Counted from the stretch's first letter, positions 1 through 14,742 are shown. The stretch: DNA of 33,364 nucleotides from Gammaproteobacteria bacterium (GCA_024642505.1 JAHEAZ010000027.1:1-33364); one strand, 5' to 3'. Translations and numbers: made by a program. Notes: a model not told the origin generated them from the letters alone.

Positions 1-137
1 GGCCCTTCCCGCAGTACCGGCCGTACTGCGCGGGCTGCCATGCCAACGACTACAAGGCCAGCGTGGATAAACACAATGGCCTCAGCCAGGACCGCAATTG
101 CGGGGCCTGCCACCGGGTCAATTCCGGCGACTGGTGA
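1..137 (+). CDS. Multihaem c-type cytochrome, C-terminal end (partial)
   Basis: The reading frame is open from the window edge to a TGA at 135-137 and encodes about 44 residues. It contains two haem-binding motifs, CAGCH near base 27 and CGACH near base 99, spaced 24 residues apart. Two CxxCH motifs so close together at the end of a protein are typical of periplasmic multihaem cytochromes or related cytochrome c3/NrfB-like electron carriers. Haem would be attached covalently in the periplasm. The N-terminus lies outside the window, so total haem number, signal peptide and partner are unknown. The gene converges on the homospermidine synthase gene about 250 bases away. The motifs are seen directly; the cytochrome call follows from them and the exact family is not recognised. 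Confidence 0.72.
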   Translation, partial: PFPQYRPYCAGCHANDYKASVDKHNGLSQDRNCGACHRVNSGDW

Positions 138-384
138 TGTCAAATATCCTCTGGGATTACGGCTCTCACGAAAAGCAACTGGAGCCGGACGCGAGGTACT
201 CGGTCGGCAATCCTCGTGACTGCCGAGTCGCCCGCCGCCGGATGTATTGTCGCCGGCGCAATGACCAGCCCAGTGGACATCGCGCGACTGCCGCTGCTGG
301 CCGACCTGGTCGAGTTCCGCTTCGAATCAGACATCGGCGAGTGCCGCTAGGTACCTGCGGTGAGGGCTGGCCCATTGGGTCGCT

Positions 385-1830
385 TTACGCCCGCCACTGG
401 CGCGCCCTGACATTCCTGAGTTCCCAGGGATGGTCGGGCTCGAGGTCCTCGTCGAACAACTGGCCACGACCCTGCAATGGTGTCCAGTCCGTATAGGCAC
501 CAGTCATTGGCCCGAGATAGGGGCGCGCCGCGTCCAGGCATTGATCGTAGTCGAGGTCGTCCGCCTCGACGACGCCGCGTCGTGGATTCCGGATCGCCCA
601 CACGGCTGCCGCGAGGGCGCCGGCCGCAACCTGCAGACTGGTAGCATTGGCGTGCGGCACGTGCCGCCGTGCCTCATCGATGTGCAGCTGCGAACCGTAC
701 CAGTAGGCATTCCTGGTATGGCCCGCGAGCAGCACGCCGAGCTCGTCGATGCCGGTGACCAGTTCGGCAGTCAGCACGCGCTTGGTCGGTTGCATCTGCC
801 AGCCGCGGCCCTCCAGTTCCAGTGCCGAGAGCATGGCGTCATCGCAAGGGTGATACACGAACATCACCGTCGGCCGGTAGGCGAAGCCCCGCTCGTTGCG
901 CAGTGAAAGGTGATCGGCAATAGAAAACACTTCGTCGTGGGTCATCAGCAACCCCTGGAAGCCGCCGAGTGACGGCAGCCAGCTGCGCGCGTAGGTGCCT
1001 CCTCCCGGCCGCCGCAGGTAGATGGACCCCGAGCCGTCACGATGCCAGTGCGATCCAGCGGGGCGGCCCGGCTCGGCGGTTCCAAGCGAAAGCTCAGACG
1101 GCTGCATCAGCTCGTCGACGAAGCCATCGATCGACCAGGTATTGACGAATTCGCCGGGACGCTTGGGACGGTCGGCCGCCTGTGTATCGCGCTCCGATAC
1201 CTGTATCAGCGTGATGCCAAGGTCTCGTGCGAGTGTTGCCCACTCAGTCGCGGATTGCGGTACGGCACGGTCCGGCAGCAAGTCGGCCCGGAGGTTCAAT
1301 AGTGCCTGCTTGACGAGATGCGAGACCAGGCCCGGGTTCGCACCGTGGTCCACGACCGCCGTGGGCGAGTCGCGGCCGAGGCGGCGGCCCAGCCGCAGCA
1401 TGCGTTCGCGTGTCACGAAGTTGGTCCGCTCGCGCATCGACAGCATCGGGTTGTCGAACACCCCGGGCCAGGGCTCGATCGAAGTATCGACGTACAGCGT
1501 GCCGCGGTCGGCACACCATTCAACGAGGTCAAGGCTCGATACGTCTACCGACAGGTTGAGCACCATGTCGCCGGCGTTCACGTACTTGGCCAACTGGCGG
1601 TGGTAGTCACCCGGCTTCAAATAGCAATGGACGAATCGCGCTCCCGCGTCGCGCGCAATGCCGCGGCCGCGCTCGTCCGCGGACAGCACGGTGATTCCTT
1701 CGGTGGGTAGCAGGATGTGCCTGCGCAGCAGTGGCAGCACGGCCTGGCCAATGCTGCCACAGCCGATCATGACGAGGCGGCCGGACAGCTCCGCCGTTTC
1801 GATCGAAGTCTCAACACCGCTGTCGGTCAT
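385..1830 (-). CDS. hss: Homospermidine synthase
   Basis: This 481-residue protein resembles bacterial homospermidine synthase, which uses NAD+ to join aminobutyl groups from putrescine or spermidine into the polyamine sym-homospermidine in the cytoplasm. A Rossmann dinucleotide motif, VMIGCGSIGQAVLPLL, sits near the N-terminus. It is followed by family-like segments such as DTSIEPWPGVFDN and VVDHGANPGLVSHLVKQAL. The length matches the roughly 480 residues usual for the family. An upstream in-frame start at 1890 would add 20 residues, but the ATG at 1830 places the Rossmann strand as in relatives and is preferred. No strong ribosome site is visible. No other polyamine gene is in the window, so the gene appears to stand alone. 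The related saccharopine dehydrogenase fold is the main alternative, but the length and motifs favour homospermidine synthase. Confidence 0.85.
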   Translation of the reverse strand: MTDSGVETSIETAELSGRLVMIGCGSIGQAVLPLLRRHILLPTEGITVLSADERGRGIARDAGARFVHCYLKPGDYHRQLAKYVNAGDMVLNLSVDVSSLDLVEWCADRGTLYVDTSIEPWPGVFDNPMLSMRERTNFVTRERMLRLGRRLGRDSPTAVVDHGANPGLVSHLVKQALLNLRADLLPDRAVPQSATEWATLARDLGITLIQVSERDTQAADRPKRPGEFVNTWSIDGFVDELMQPSELSLGTAEPGRPAGSHWHRDGSGSIYLRRPGGGTYARSWLPSLGGFQGLLMTHDEVFSIADHLSLRNERGFAYRPTVMFVYHPCDDAMLSALELEGRGWQMQPTKRVLTAELVTGIDELGVLLAGHTRNAYWYGSQLHIDEARRHVPHANATSLQVAAGALAAAVWAIRNPRRGVVEADDLDYDQCLDAARPYLGPMTGAYTDWTPLQGRGQLFDEDLEPDHPWELRNVRARQWRA

Positions 1831-2302
1831 GTGCAGACCGTAACAGACATGAGGCAGGTCGGTGCGCAACGGAAATATTTCCTGGACCATCCGGCGGCGC
1901 TGAGGCCCGCCGATGTCAGGCGCTCCGTACCATAAAGGTGCGGACCTGGGGCCGACAGGTCACATCCAGACCCGAAGGGCTTCGCCCGGGTTATGGTCTC
2001 GCCTTGCCGCGTGGGAGGCTCTTGAACGACGGATTGATAGCTCTGAGAGGTCAAAATAAAAATATTAAAAATTAAGTAGTTATAGAATATTAATAAACTA
2101 GTTTAGAGAACGTGGTTTTGCGCTGGTCGCATCCACTTTGTGCAACCCGCAGCGGCGACGCCTGCGGTACTGCGGGCGCCGCTCGAATGAGCGAGAGTCC
2201 CGTCTGATTGCCGGTATCGACAACAATATTGTCCCGTCACATCCGCGTTGACGCGATGATGTAGGCCTTGGACACTGTGATCACACCGGGGGGGATCGCT
2301 GA
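1831..2302. other. Divergent intergenic region with palindromes and an AT-rich island
   Basis: This 472-base stretch separates the divergent hss and histidine kinase genes and holds no convincing ORF. It contains a nested hairpin at about 1970-1991 (ACCC/GGGT enclosing GGG-CTTCG-CCC) and an AT-rich island at 2052-2108. A 6-bp inverted repeat follows (GCGGCG 2152-2157, CGCCGC 2177-2182). Two perfect 10-bp palindromes complete it: ACAATATTGT at 2223-2232 and TGTGATCACA at 2276-2285. No good sigma-70 promoter with correct spacing was found. Promoters for both genes must lie here, but I cannot place them. Confidence 0.6.
2052..2108. other. AT-rich island (about 10% GC)
   Basis: Roughly 55 bases contain only a handful of G or C bases, while the surrounding DNA is about 65% GC. 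It consists of A- and T-tracts such as AAAATAAAAATATTAAAAATT. It may act as an UP element, a binding site for a nucleoid protein, or an intrinsically bent promoter region for either divergent gene. No clean -35/-10 pair is seen inside it. Confidence 0.6.
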
Positions 2303-7969
<5,667 letters not shown>

Positions 7970-7970
7970 C

Positions 7971-8318
7971 GTGGCTGCCAATACCATCGACATGAAGGTC
8001 TTTACCGAGCTGCAGGCGGCCGCCGGCGCCGACTTCGTGAAAGAGCTGGTCGAGACCTTTCTCGAAGAGGTTCCGGTGATGCTGGAGACCTTGAGGACCG
8101 CGCTGGCCGCCGGCGACGCGAATGGTTTCCGGCGCAGTGCACACTCGCTCAAGACCAACGGGCTCACTTTCGGCGCAGTGGCGCTGGGTGCCCAGGCACG
8201 TGAACTGGAACTGACCGGGCTCGAACAATTGGGTGCCGGGGCCGCAGCGGCGATCGATCGCCTGCAGCAAAGCTGTGAGCAGGCAGCCGTCGATCTGCGG
8301 GAACTCTGCCATGAATGA
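7971..8318 (+). CDS. Free-standing HPt phosphotransfer protein
   Basis: This 115-residue protein is a single histidine phosphotransfer domain. The motif SAHSLKTN places the phosphorylated histidine at residue 58, followed by the usual helical pattern (GLTFGAVALGAQARELE). HPt domains of this size shuttle phosphate from a hybrid kinase receiver to a second response regulator. The gene begins two bases after the kinase stop codon and overlaps the next gene by eight bases, so the three are almost certainly co-translated. The GTG at 7971 is chosen because AAGGAG lies seven bases upstream. An ATG at 7992 would remove seven residues without touching the domain. The partners are inferred from position: the kinase receiver domains upstream and the receiver-cyclase downstream. 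Confidence 0.87.
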   Translation: MAANTIDMKVFTELQAAAGADFVKELVETFLEEVPVMLETLRTALAAGDANGFRRSAHSLKTNGLTFGAVALGAQARELELTGLEQLGAGAAAAIDRLQQSCEQAAVDLRELCHE

Positions 8319-9363
8319 ACGCGGTGCCGCCCGGGTACTGCTGATCGAGGACAACCGTGTCAATCGGCTGCTGCTGGCCCGGCATGTCGGGCAGCTGGGC
8401 TATGTCGTCGATGCGGTCGAGAACGGTCTGCAGGCGCTTGAACACCTGCGGCGCGGGTCTTGCGATCTGCTGTTGCTGGACATCGAGATGCCCGAGATGG
8501 ATGGCTACCAGTTGCTCGAACAGCTCAGGCTCGACCCGAATCTGCGTGACTTGCCAGTGATCGTGACCTCGGGCCTGGATGGGGTGGCGAATGTGGTGCG
8601 CTGCATCGAGCTCGGTGCCGAAGATTACCTGAGCAAACCGGTCAATCCGGTGCTGCTCAAGGCGCGGCTCACCGCAAGCCTCGAGAAGAAGCGGTTGCGT
8701 GATGAACTGCGCGAGATGGTGCGGCGCTTCGCCACATCCGAAGTGGCACAGGACCTGGAGACCTCAGGCTTTGCACTCGGCGGACATCATGTGGGCGGCA
8801 CGGTGCTGTTCTGCGACATCCGCGGTTTCACCAGCCTGGTCGAGTCGCAGCCGCCGGAGGAGACGATCGAGCTGCTGAACACCTACTACACGCTGATGTT
8901 CGATGCGATCAGCGGCCACGGCGGCGTGGTGAACCAGATGATCGGCGACGGGCTGATGGCGATCTTCGGCGCCCCAAATCCGCTCCCGGGTCATCAGAAC
9001 TGCGCCGTGCAGGCGGCAATCGACATGGTCGACATGGTGGCCCAGTTCAGCCTGGAGCAACAGGCCGCCGGCAGGCCGGCGATCCGCATCGGCATCGGCA
9101 TTGCGTCGGGCGAAATGGTGGCGGGCTACACCGGGACCCAGGCGAGGGCCACCTACACCTGCATCGGCGACACCGTGAACCTGGCCGCGAGAATGGAGGC
9201 CCATACCAAGCAGGCCCGGCGCACGATCCTGATCGATGCCGCAACCCGTGCCGAGCTGGACCAGGATTGCGCTACCGAGTCGCTTGGCCCGGTGCAATTC
9301 AAGGGTAAGTCGGCGCCGGTCGAAGTGTTCGCCGTGGTCTGTGAAGCGGGACAGCTGGATTGA
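8311..9363 (+). CDS. Response regulator with class III nucleotide cyclase domain
   Basis: This 350-residue protein has an N-terminal receiver domain (phospho-acceptor Asp57, Lys109), a short helical linker at about 120-155, and a class III cyclase domain at about 160-345. Both metal-binding aspartates are present: Asp169 in FCDIRGFT and Asp213 in IGDGLMAIFG. The transition-state pair Asn290 and Arg294 in DTVNLAAR is also kept. The residues that read the purine base differ from the textbook pair. The usual lysine four before Asp213 is Gln209, and the usual aspartate seven before Asn290 is Thr283, which is typical of class IIIb enzymes. The cyclase is therefore probably active, but ATP versus GTP use is uncertain. 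The gene overlaps the HPt gene by eight bases, so phosphorylation from that relay is the likely switch. Confidence 0.88.
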   Translation: MNERGAARVLLIEDNRVNRLLLARHVGQLGYVVDAVENGLQALEHLRRGSCDLLLLDIEMPEMDGYQLLEQLRLDPNLRDLPVIVTSGLDGVANVVRCIELGAEDYLSKPVNPVLLKARLTASLEKKRLRDELREMVRRFATSEVAQDLETSGFALGGHHVGGTVLFCDIRGFTSLVESQPPEETIELLNTYYTLMFDAISGHGGVVNQMIGDGLMAIFGAPNPLPGHQNCAVQAAIDMVDMVAQFSLEQQAAGRPAIRIGIGIASGEMVAGYTGTQARATYTCIGDTVNLAARMEAHTKQARRTILIDAATRAELDQDCATESLGPVQFKGKSAPVEVFAVVCEAGQLD

Positions 9364-9430
9364 TGAACGGCATGCGCATGAGCTGGGGCGACGCCGTCGC
9401 CGACCGTGGCCGCAATGTCCTGCTCTGAAT

Positions 9431-9507
<77 letters not shown>

Positions 9508-9529
9508 AGGTGGCGGGAAGGGGAAACGG

Positions 9530-10501
9530 TCAGGAGTTGCGTGCCACCGCAAACTCCGCCAGGGCCGCGAGCGCCTCGCGGCAGGCCGACTCGGGAATGT
9601 CAGCCAGCGCCTGGATTGCCAGATCCGCCTCGCTTCGAGCGAGTCGGGCAGTGTAGTCGAGCCCCCCGGTGCTTTCAATCGCGGCCCGGATCGGCCCGAA
9701 GTCCTGGGTGCCGCCTTCCTCGATGGCCCGGCGGATCATCGCGGCCTGTTCCGAACCGGCCTCCCGAAGGGCGTGGATCAGGGGCAGGGTCGGCTTCCCT
9801 TCGGCGAGGTCATCGCCGAGGTTCTTGCCCAGCGCAGCCGAGTCGCCCCGGTAGTCGAGCGCATCGTCGACCAGCTGGAAGGCGATGCCGAGATGGCGGC
9901 CATAGTCGGTCAGGGCGCGCTCCACGCCCTGCGGAGCGCCGGCCACGATGGCGGCAACCTGGGCGCCGGCTTCGAACAGTCGGGCCGTCTTGCGGTAGAT
10001 CACGTCGAGGTAGCGGTGCTCGGTGGTGTCGGGGTCGCCCGCGTTCATCAGCTGCAGGACTTCGCCGGCGGCGATCGTATTGGTTGCGTTGGCCATGACC
10101 TCCATCACCCGCGGCAGGCCGATGTCCACCATCATCTGGAAAGAGCGCGAGTAGAGAAAATCGCCCACCAGCACGCTGGCGGCGCTGCCGAACATGTCGT
10201 TGGCGGTGTTACGGCCGCGGCGCTGGTGCGACTCGTCCACGACGTCGTCATGCAGCAGGGTCGCGGTGTGGATGAACTCGATGATGGCGGCCGCCTTGAC
10301 GTGGTCGCTGCCAGCCGACGCGCCGGCCGTCCGGGCGGCCAGCAGTACGGTGAGCGGCCGGAGGCGCTTGCCGCCGCCACCGACGATGTACTGGGCGACC
10401 TGGCTCACCAGGGCCACGTCGCTTTCGAGCTGGTCGCGGATCTCGGCGTCGACCTTCTTGAGGTCGTCGGCGACGAGCGCGCGTATGTCATTGAGTTGCA
10501 T
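9530..10501 (-). CDS. ispB: Polyprenyl (octaprenyl-type) diphosphate synthase
   Basis: This 323-residue trans-prenyltransferase extends farnesyl diphosphate with isopentenyl diphosphate units to make the side chain of ubiquinone. Both aspartate-rich motifs are intact: [10 protein letters not shown] (first) and QLVDDALDY (second). GGGGKRLRP, which binds the homoallylic substrate, lies near residue 42. The small residues before the first motif (IHTAT) fit a long-chain product, but the exact length cannot be read from sequence. The ATG at 10501 is chosen over an overlapping TTG one codon upstream. The gene diverges from rplU, the conserved ispB/rplU arrangement of gammaproteobacteria. Confidence 0.93.
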   Translation of the reverse strand: MQLNDIRALVADDLKKVDAEIRDQLESDVALVSQVAQYIVGGGGKRLRPLTVLLAARTAGASAGSDHVKAAAIIEFIHTATLLHDDVVDESHQRRGRNTANDMFGSAASVLVGDFLYSRSFQMMVDIGLPRVMEVMANATNTIAAGEVLQLMNAGDPDTTEHRYLDVIYRKTARLFEAGAQVAAIVAGAPQGVERALTDYGRHLGIAFQLVDDALDYRGDSAALGKNLGDDLAEGKPTLPLIHALREAGSEQAAMIRRAIEEGGTQDFGPIRAAIESTGGLDYTARLARSEADLAIQALADIPESACREALAALAEFAVARNS

Positions 10502-10581
10502 CAAGGTCTTGGTTCCCCCGGGGCCCGCGAATCCTACCGGGAATCGACCGCCGGGGGAAATCGGCCGGAGCCGCGAAACGT

Positions 10582-10610
10582 TTGACCCCGGGCGGCCCGC
10601 TCACTACAAT
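10582..10610 (+). promoter_or_regulatory. Sigma-70 promoter of rplU-rpmA
   Basis: A -35 TTGACC (10582-10587) and a -10 TACAAT (10605-10610) are separated by exactly 17 bases, matching the consensus at ten of twelve positions. The predicted start falls about 50 bases before rplU, followed by TTGGAG as ribosome site. Confidence 0.8.
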
Positions 10611-10667
10611 TGCGGGCTCTTTTCCGGCCGGTCACCTGGCCCGCCGGGCTTTTGGAGTCAGACAGTT

Positions 10668-10982
10668 ATGTACGCCGTGATTGCCACGGGTGGCAAGCAG
10701 TACCGGGTCAGCGAAGGCACCGTCGTGCGCGTCGAGAAGCTCGATGCAGAGGCCGGCGCCAGCGTGGAATTCGACAAGGTCCTCGTCGTCGGCGAGGGCG
10801 CAGAAGTTGCCGTTGGCGCGCCCTATGTGGACGGCGCCAGGGTGACCGCCACCGTGCAGTCGCACGGCAAGGCCGACAAAGTCCGCATCGTCAAGTTCCG
10901 GCGCCGCAAGCACTACCTGCGCCAGAAGGGTCATCGCCAGCCGTACACCGAGATCAAGGTGACCGGCATTTCGGCGGCCTGA
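10668..10982 (+). CDS. rplU: 50S ribosomal protein L21
   Basis: This 104-residue protein starts [17 protein letters not shown] and ends with the basic [16 protein letters not shown] segment, both hallmarks of L21. L21 binds 23S rRNA in the large subunit next to L20. The length equals the usual 103-105 residues. The ATG is preceded by TTGGAG at a good distance and by a strong promoter. rpmA follows 23 bases after the stop codon, and the two form the conserved L21-L27 operon. Confidence 0.98.
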   Translation: MYAVIATGGKQYRVSEGTVVRVEKLDAEAGASVEFDKVLVVGEGAEVAVGAPYVDGARVTATVQSHGKADKVRIVKFRRRKHYLRQKGHRQPYTEIKVTGISAA

Positions 10983-11005
10983 CACAGGAATCGGAGGAGA
11001 CAGCA

Positions 11006-11263
11006 ATGGCTCACAAGAAGGCTGGCGGCAGTACCAAGAACGGCCGCGAATCACAAAGCAAGCGACTCGGCGTCAAGAAGTTCGGCGGCGAGCAGGTGCT
11101 CGCGGGCAACATCCTGGTTCGCCAGCGCGGTACGCTGTACAAGCCCGGCACCAACGTTGGGGTCGGCACCGACCACACCCTGTTCGCGCTGATCACCGGA
11201 AAGGTGAAATTCCAGAAGAAGGGTGCTGAAAAGCGCACCTTCGTCAGCGTCCTGCCGGAGTAA
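11006..11263 (+). CDS. rpmA: 50S ribosomal protein L27
   Basis: This 85-residue protein begins [16 protein letters not shown], the flexible L27 N-terminus that reaches the peptidyl transferase centre. It contains the conserved [16 protein letters not shown] and DHTLFAL segments. GGAGGA lies eight bases before the ATG. It is the second gene of the rplU operon and is followed by a strong intrinsic terminator, which should uncouple it from obgE. Confidence 0.98.
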   Translation: MAHKKAGGSTKNGRESQSKRLGVKKFGGEQVLAGNILVRQRGTLYKPGTNVGVGTDHTLFALITGKVKFQKKGAEKRTFVSVLPE

Positions 11264-12433
<1,170 letters not shown>

Positions 12434-12456
12434 GCAGCGGTACGGGCCGGGCAACA

Positions 12457-12485
12457 AAAAAGGCCGATCAGTGACCGGCCTTTTT
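12457..12485. terminator. Bidirectional terminator between obgE and rpsT
   Basis: AAAAAGGCCG pairs with CGGCCTTTTT across a 9-base loop in the gap between the convergent obgE and rpsT genes. The A- and T-tracts on either side give a U-run on both strands, so one hairpin can stop both transcripts. Confidence 0.85.
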
Positions 12486-12504
12486 ATTACCGCCAAGGCG
12501 GGCG

Positions 12505-12774
12505 TTACTTGGCTGCCAGCGCCTTGATGCGCTTGTTCAGGCGGCTCTTGTGCCGCGCAGCCTTGTTCTTGTGGATGATTCCCTTACGGGCCATCGCGTC
12601 GATGACCGGCGTGGCCTGCTTGAGCGCGGCGGCAGCCTGATCCTTCTGGCCACTTTCGACGGCGGTGACGACCCGCTTGATCGAGGTGCGGGCCTGGGAT
12701 CGCTGGTTCACGTTGCGCGCGCGGCGTGCCGTCGCCTGGCGGGCGCGCTTTTCAGCTGACTTCGAGTTGGCCAA
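12505..12774 (-). CDS. rpsT: 30S ribosomal protein S20
   Basis: This 89-residue basic protein (MANSKSAEKRARQATARRARN) is S20, which binds 16S rRNA in the body of the small subunit. The start codon is TTG with GGAG seven bases upstream. The E. coli rpsT gene also uses UUG, where weak initiation is tied to autoregulation, so the rare start is probably functional. The gene is read opposite to murJ and ends at the shared terminator with obgE. A consensus promoter lies upstream. Confidence 0.97.
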   Translation of the reverse strand: MANSKSAEKRARQATARRARNVNQRSQARTSIKRVVTAVESGQKDQAAAALKQATPVIDAMARKGIIHKNKAARHKSRLNKRIKALAAK

Positions 12775-13079
12775 GGAATCGCTCCGGTTTGAAGGTGCTC
12801 AACAGAGCCCAACATTTTCCTTGTAGAACGGGGGGTTGTCAACGTCCGCGAGGGAAAGGGGGCATTCCTGTTTTCATTCGGGACCGGGCCCACGGGGGGC
12901 AGGCCGGCGTGGTGCGACTCGCATTGGGTCGCGGAAAGGAAGACAGCATTGTCCTTTCATCTGACCAGGGAGAACGGGAAGGTCCTGACTTTCAGAGTGG
13001 GGTCGGGCCCGTCTTAACGGTATAGTCCCCCGCGCATGGACCTGTCCTGCCCTCCACGCCACTTGAGCCACGCCTTGTC
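12775..13079. other. Divergent rpsT/murJ intergenic region
   Basis: These 305 bases hold the rpsT promoter near the left end and several degenerate palindromes. The clearest is GAAAGGA (12934-12940) pairing with TCCTTTC across AGACAGCATTG. Others lie near 12853-12875 and 12970-12995. No ORF is credible. A TATAGT at 13021-13026 might be a murJ -10 box, but no -35 at proper spacing accompanies it. Confidence 0.5.
12814..12842 (-). promoter_or_regulatory. Sigma-70 promoter of rpsT
   Basis: Read on the minus strand, a perfect -35 TTGACA (12837-12842) and a -10-like GAAAAT (12814-12819) are 17 bases apart. The predicted start is about 30 bases upstream of the TTG start codon, as expected for rpsT. 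Confidence 0.65.
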
Positions 13080-14645
13080 ATGAGCCGGGGTTTCCTCCGC
13101 AGCACCTCGGTAGTCGGCGGTCTGACCCTCCTGTCGCGGGTCTCGGGCCTGGTCCGCGACATGGTCTATTCGCAGGCCTTTGGCGCCGGGACCTTGATGG
13201 ACGCATTCCTGGTGGCGTTCAAGATCCCGAACTTCCTGCGCCGGCTGACCGCAGAGGGGGCGTTCTCCCAGGCGTTCGTCCCGGTCGTGTCCGAGTACAA
13301 GGTCCGGCGCAGCACCGAGGAGGTGCGCCACCTGGTCGGCGGCGTGTCCGGCACGATCGGATTGCTGCTGTTCGCGGTCACCCTCGTTGGTGTCGTGGCC
13401 GCTCCGGTGCTGGTGCTGGTCTTCGCGCCTGGGTTCCACGATGATGGCGTGCGCTTCGACCTCACGGTCGCGATGCTGCGCCTGACCTTCCCCTACATCC
13501 TGTTCATGTCCCTGGTGGCGCTCGCCAGCGGGGTACTGAACAGCTACGGGCGCTTCGCGGTCCCGGCGTTCACGCCCGTGTTGCTGAACCTGGTGATGAT
13601 TGTCTTCGCCAGCCTGATCGCGCCGCACTTCGATCAGCCGGGCCTGGTATTGGCAGCCGGCGTGTTCGTCGCAGGCCTATTGCAGCTGCTGGTGCAGCTG
13701 CCGGCGCTGAAGTCCATCGGCATGCTTTCCTGGCCGCGCTGGGACCGTGCGCACGAAGGCGTCAGGCAGATTGGTCGACTCATGCTGCCAGGTATCTTCG
13801 GCTCCTCCGTGGCGCAGGTCTCGCTGCTGCTGGATACGCTGATTGCGTCCTTCCTGATGACCGGCTCGATCGCCTGGATGTATTACGCCGACCGGCTGGT
13901 CGAATTTCCGCTCGGCGTGTTCTCCATCGCGCTGGCGACAGTCATCCTGCCGGGGCTGTCTTCGCACCATGCCAGCGACAGCAAGGCCGAATTTGCCGCG
14001 ACGCTCGATTGGGCGCTGAGGATGACCATCGTCATCGTCACGCCGGCGGCCGTCGGCCTGCTGATGCTCGCCGGGCCGCTGACGGCAACCATTTTTGGCT
14101 ACGGTGAATTCGACGCACGCGACGTGAAAATGTCTTCCTACGCGTTGATGGCGTATTCGGTCGGCCTGATCGGCTTCTCCATGGTCAAGGTGCTTGCGCC
14201 CGGCTATTTCGCGCGCCAGGACACCCGCACGCCAGTCAAGGTCGGCATCATTGCGCTCGGCATCAATATGGGATTCAACCTGGCGGTGGTTGTACCGGCC
14301 TACCTGGCCGGCTTTCCGGCTCCGCATGCACTGCTGGCGTTCTCGACTGGCATGTCGGCCTTCGTCAACAGCGCGCTGCTGTACCGGGGCCTCAGGCGTA
14401 CCGGTGTATACGCGCCTTCGCAGCGCTGGCGGCGGCTGGCGCCACAGGTGCTCGGGGCCAACGTTGCCATGGCAGCCTTCCTCTGGTGGGCGGCGGGTGA
14501 CTGGGCGGCCTGGTCCGGGATGGCGGCGCTCCAACGGATCCTGATGACGGTTGCTTGTGTCGCCGGAGGCGGTACGGTCTATTTCGTCACGCTTTGGGTC
14601 CTGGGCGCACGGCCGGGAGACTTCCGCGGTGCCAGCTCCCGCTAA
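13080..14645 (+). CDS. murJ: Lipid II flippase MurJ
   Basis: This 521-residue integral membrane protein is the MurJ/MviN flippase, which moves lipid-linked peptidoglycan precursors across the inner membrane. The N-terminus shows the family signature (TSVVGGLTLLSRVSGLVRDMVYSQAFG, in part), followed by FLVAFKIPNFLRRLTAEGAFSQAFVPV (in part) with basic residues lining the cavity. About 14 hydrophobic segments fit the usual topology and length. The ATG has no strong ribosome site. The stop codon lies inside a long inverted repeat. Position between rpsT and ribF is conserved in gammaproteobacteria. Confidence 0.96.
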   Translation: MSRGFLRSTSVVGGLTLLSRVSGLVRDMVYSQAFGAGTLMDAFLVAFKIPNFLRRLTAEGAFSQAFVPVVSEYKVRRSTEEVRHLVGGVSGTIGLLLFAVTLVGVVAAPVLVLVFAPGFHDDGVRFDLTVAMLRLTFPYILFMSLVALASGVLNSYGRFAVPAFTPVLLNLVMIVFASLIAPHFDQPGLVLAAGVFVAGLLQLLVQLPALKSIGMLSWPRWDRAHEGVRQIGRLMLPGIFGSSVAQVSLLLDTLIASFLMTGSIAWMYYADRLVEFPLGVFSIALATVILPGLSSHHASDSKAEFAATLDWALRMTIVIVTPAAVGLLMLAGPLTATIFGYGEFDARDVKMSSYALMAYSVGLIGFSMVKVLAPGYFARQDTRTPVKVGIIALGINMGFNLAVVVPAYLAGFPAPHALLAFSTGMSAFVNSALLYRGLRRTGVYAPSQRWRRLAPQVLGANVAMAAFLWWAAGDWAAWSGMAALQRILMTVACVAGGGTVYFVTLWVLGARPGDFRGASSR

Positions 14646-14703
14646 TGCGGGGACAGTTTACCTATATTGCGCCGCCATATAGGTAAACTGTCCCCGCATT
14701 AGC
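14641..14703. repeat. 27-bp perfect inverted repeat overlapping the murJ stop
   Basis: The left arm (14641-14667) and right arm (14677-14703) are exact reverse complements across the 9-base loop TGCGCCGCC. The arms contain GCGGGGACAGTTTACC. The murJ TAA (14643-14645) lies inside the left arm. No T-run follows, so it is not a standard intrinsic terminator, though such a hairpin could protect the murJ mRNA end. The GGGGACAGT core is shared with the rpmA-obgE palindromes. Confidence 0.9.
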
Positions 14704-14712
14704 GTCGGGATG

Positions 14713-14742
14713 TTGCGGCGCGAAAACCCCTATACTTACAAT
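14713..14742 (+). promoter_or_regulatory. Probable sigma-70 promoter of ribF operon
   Basis: TTGCGG (14713-14718) and TACAAT (14737-14742) are 18 bases apart, just after the inverted repeat and 37 bases before ribF. A second -10-like hexamer, TATACT, overlaps at 14731-14736. The -10 is good and the -35 is partial. Confidence 0.5.

Noticed and set aside
2276-2285. TGTGATCACA as a CRP binding site
   Set aside because: CRP needs a six-base spacer between TGTGA and TCACA; here the half-sites abut.
14641-14703. The long inverted repeat as an intrinsic terminator of murJ
   Set aside because: The stem is strong but no T-run follows, and the stop codon lies within it; classed as a repeat instead.
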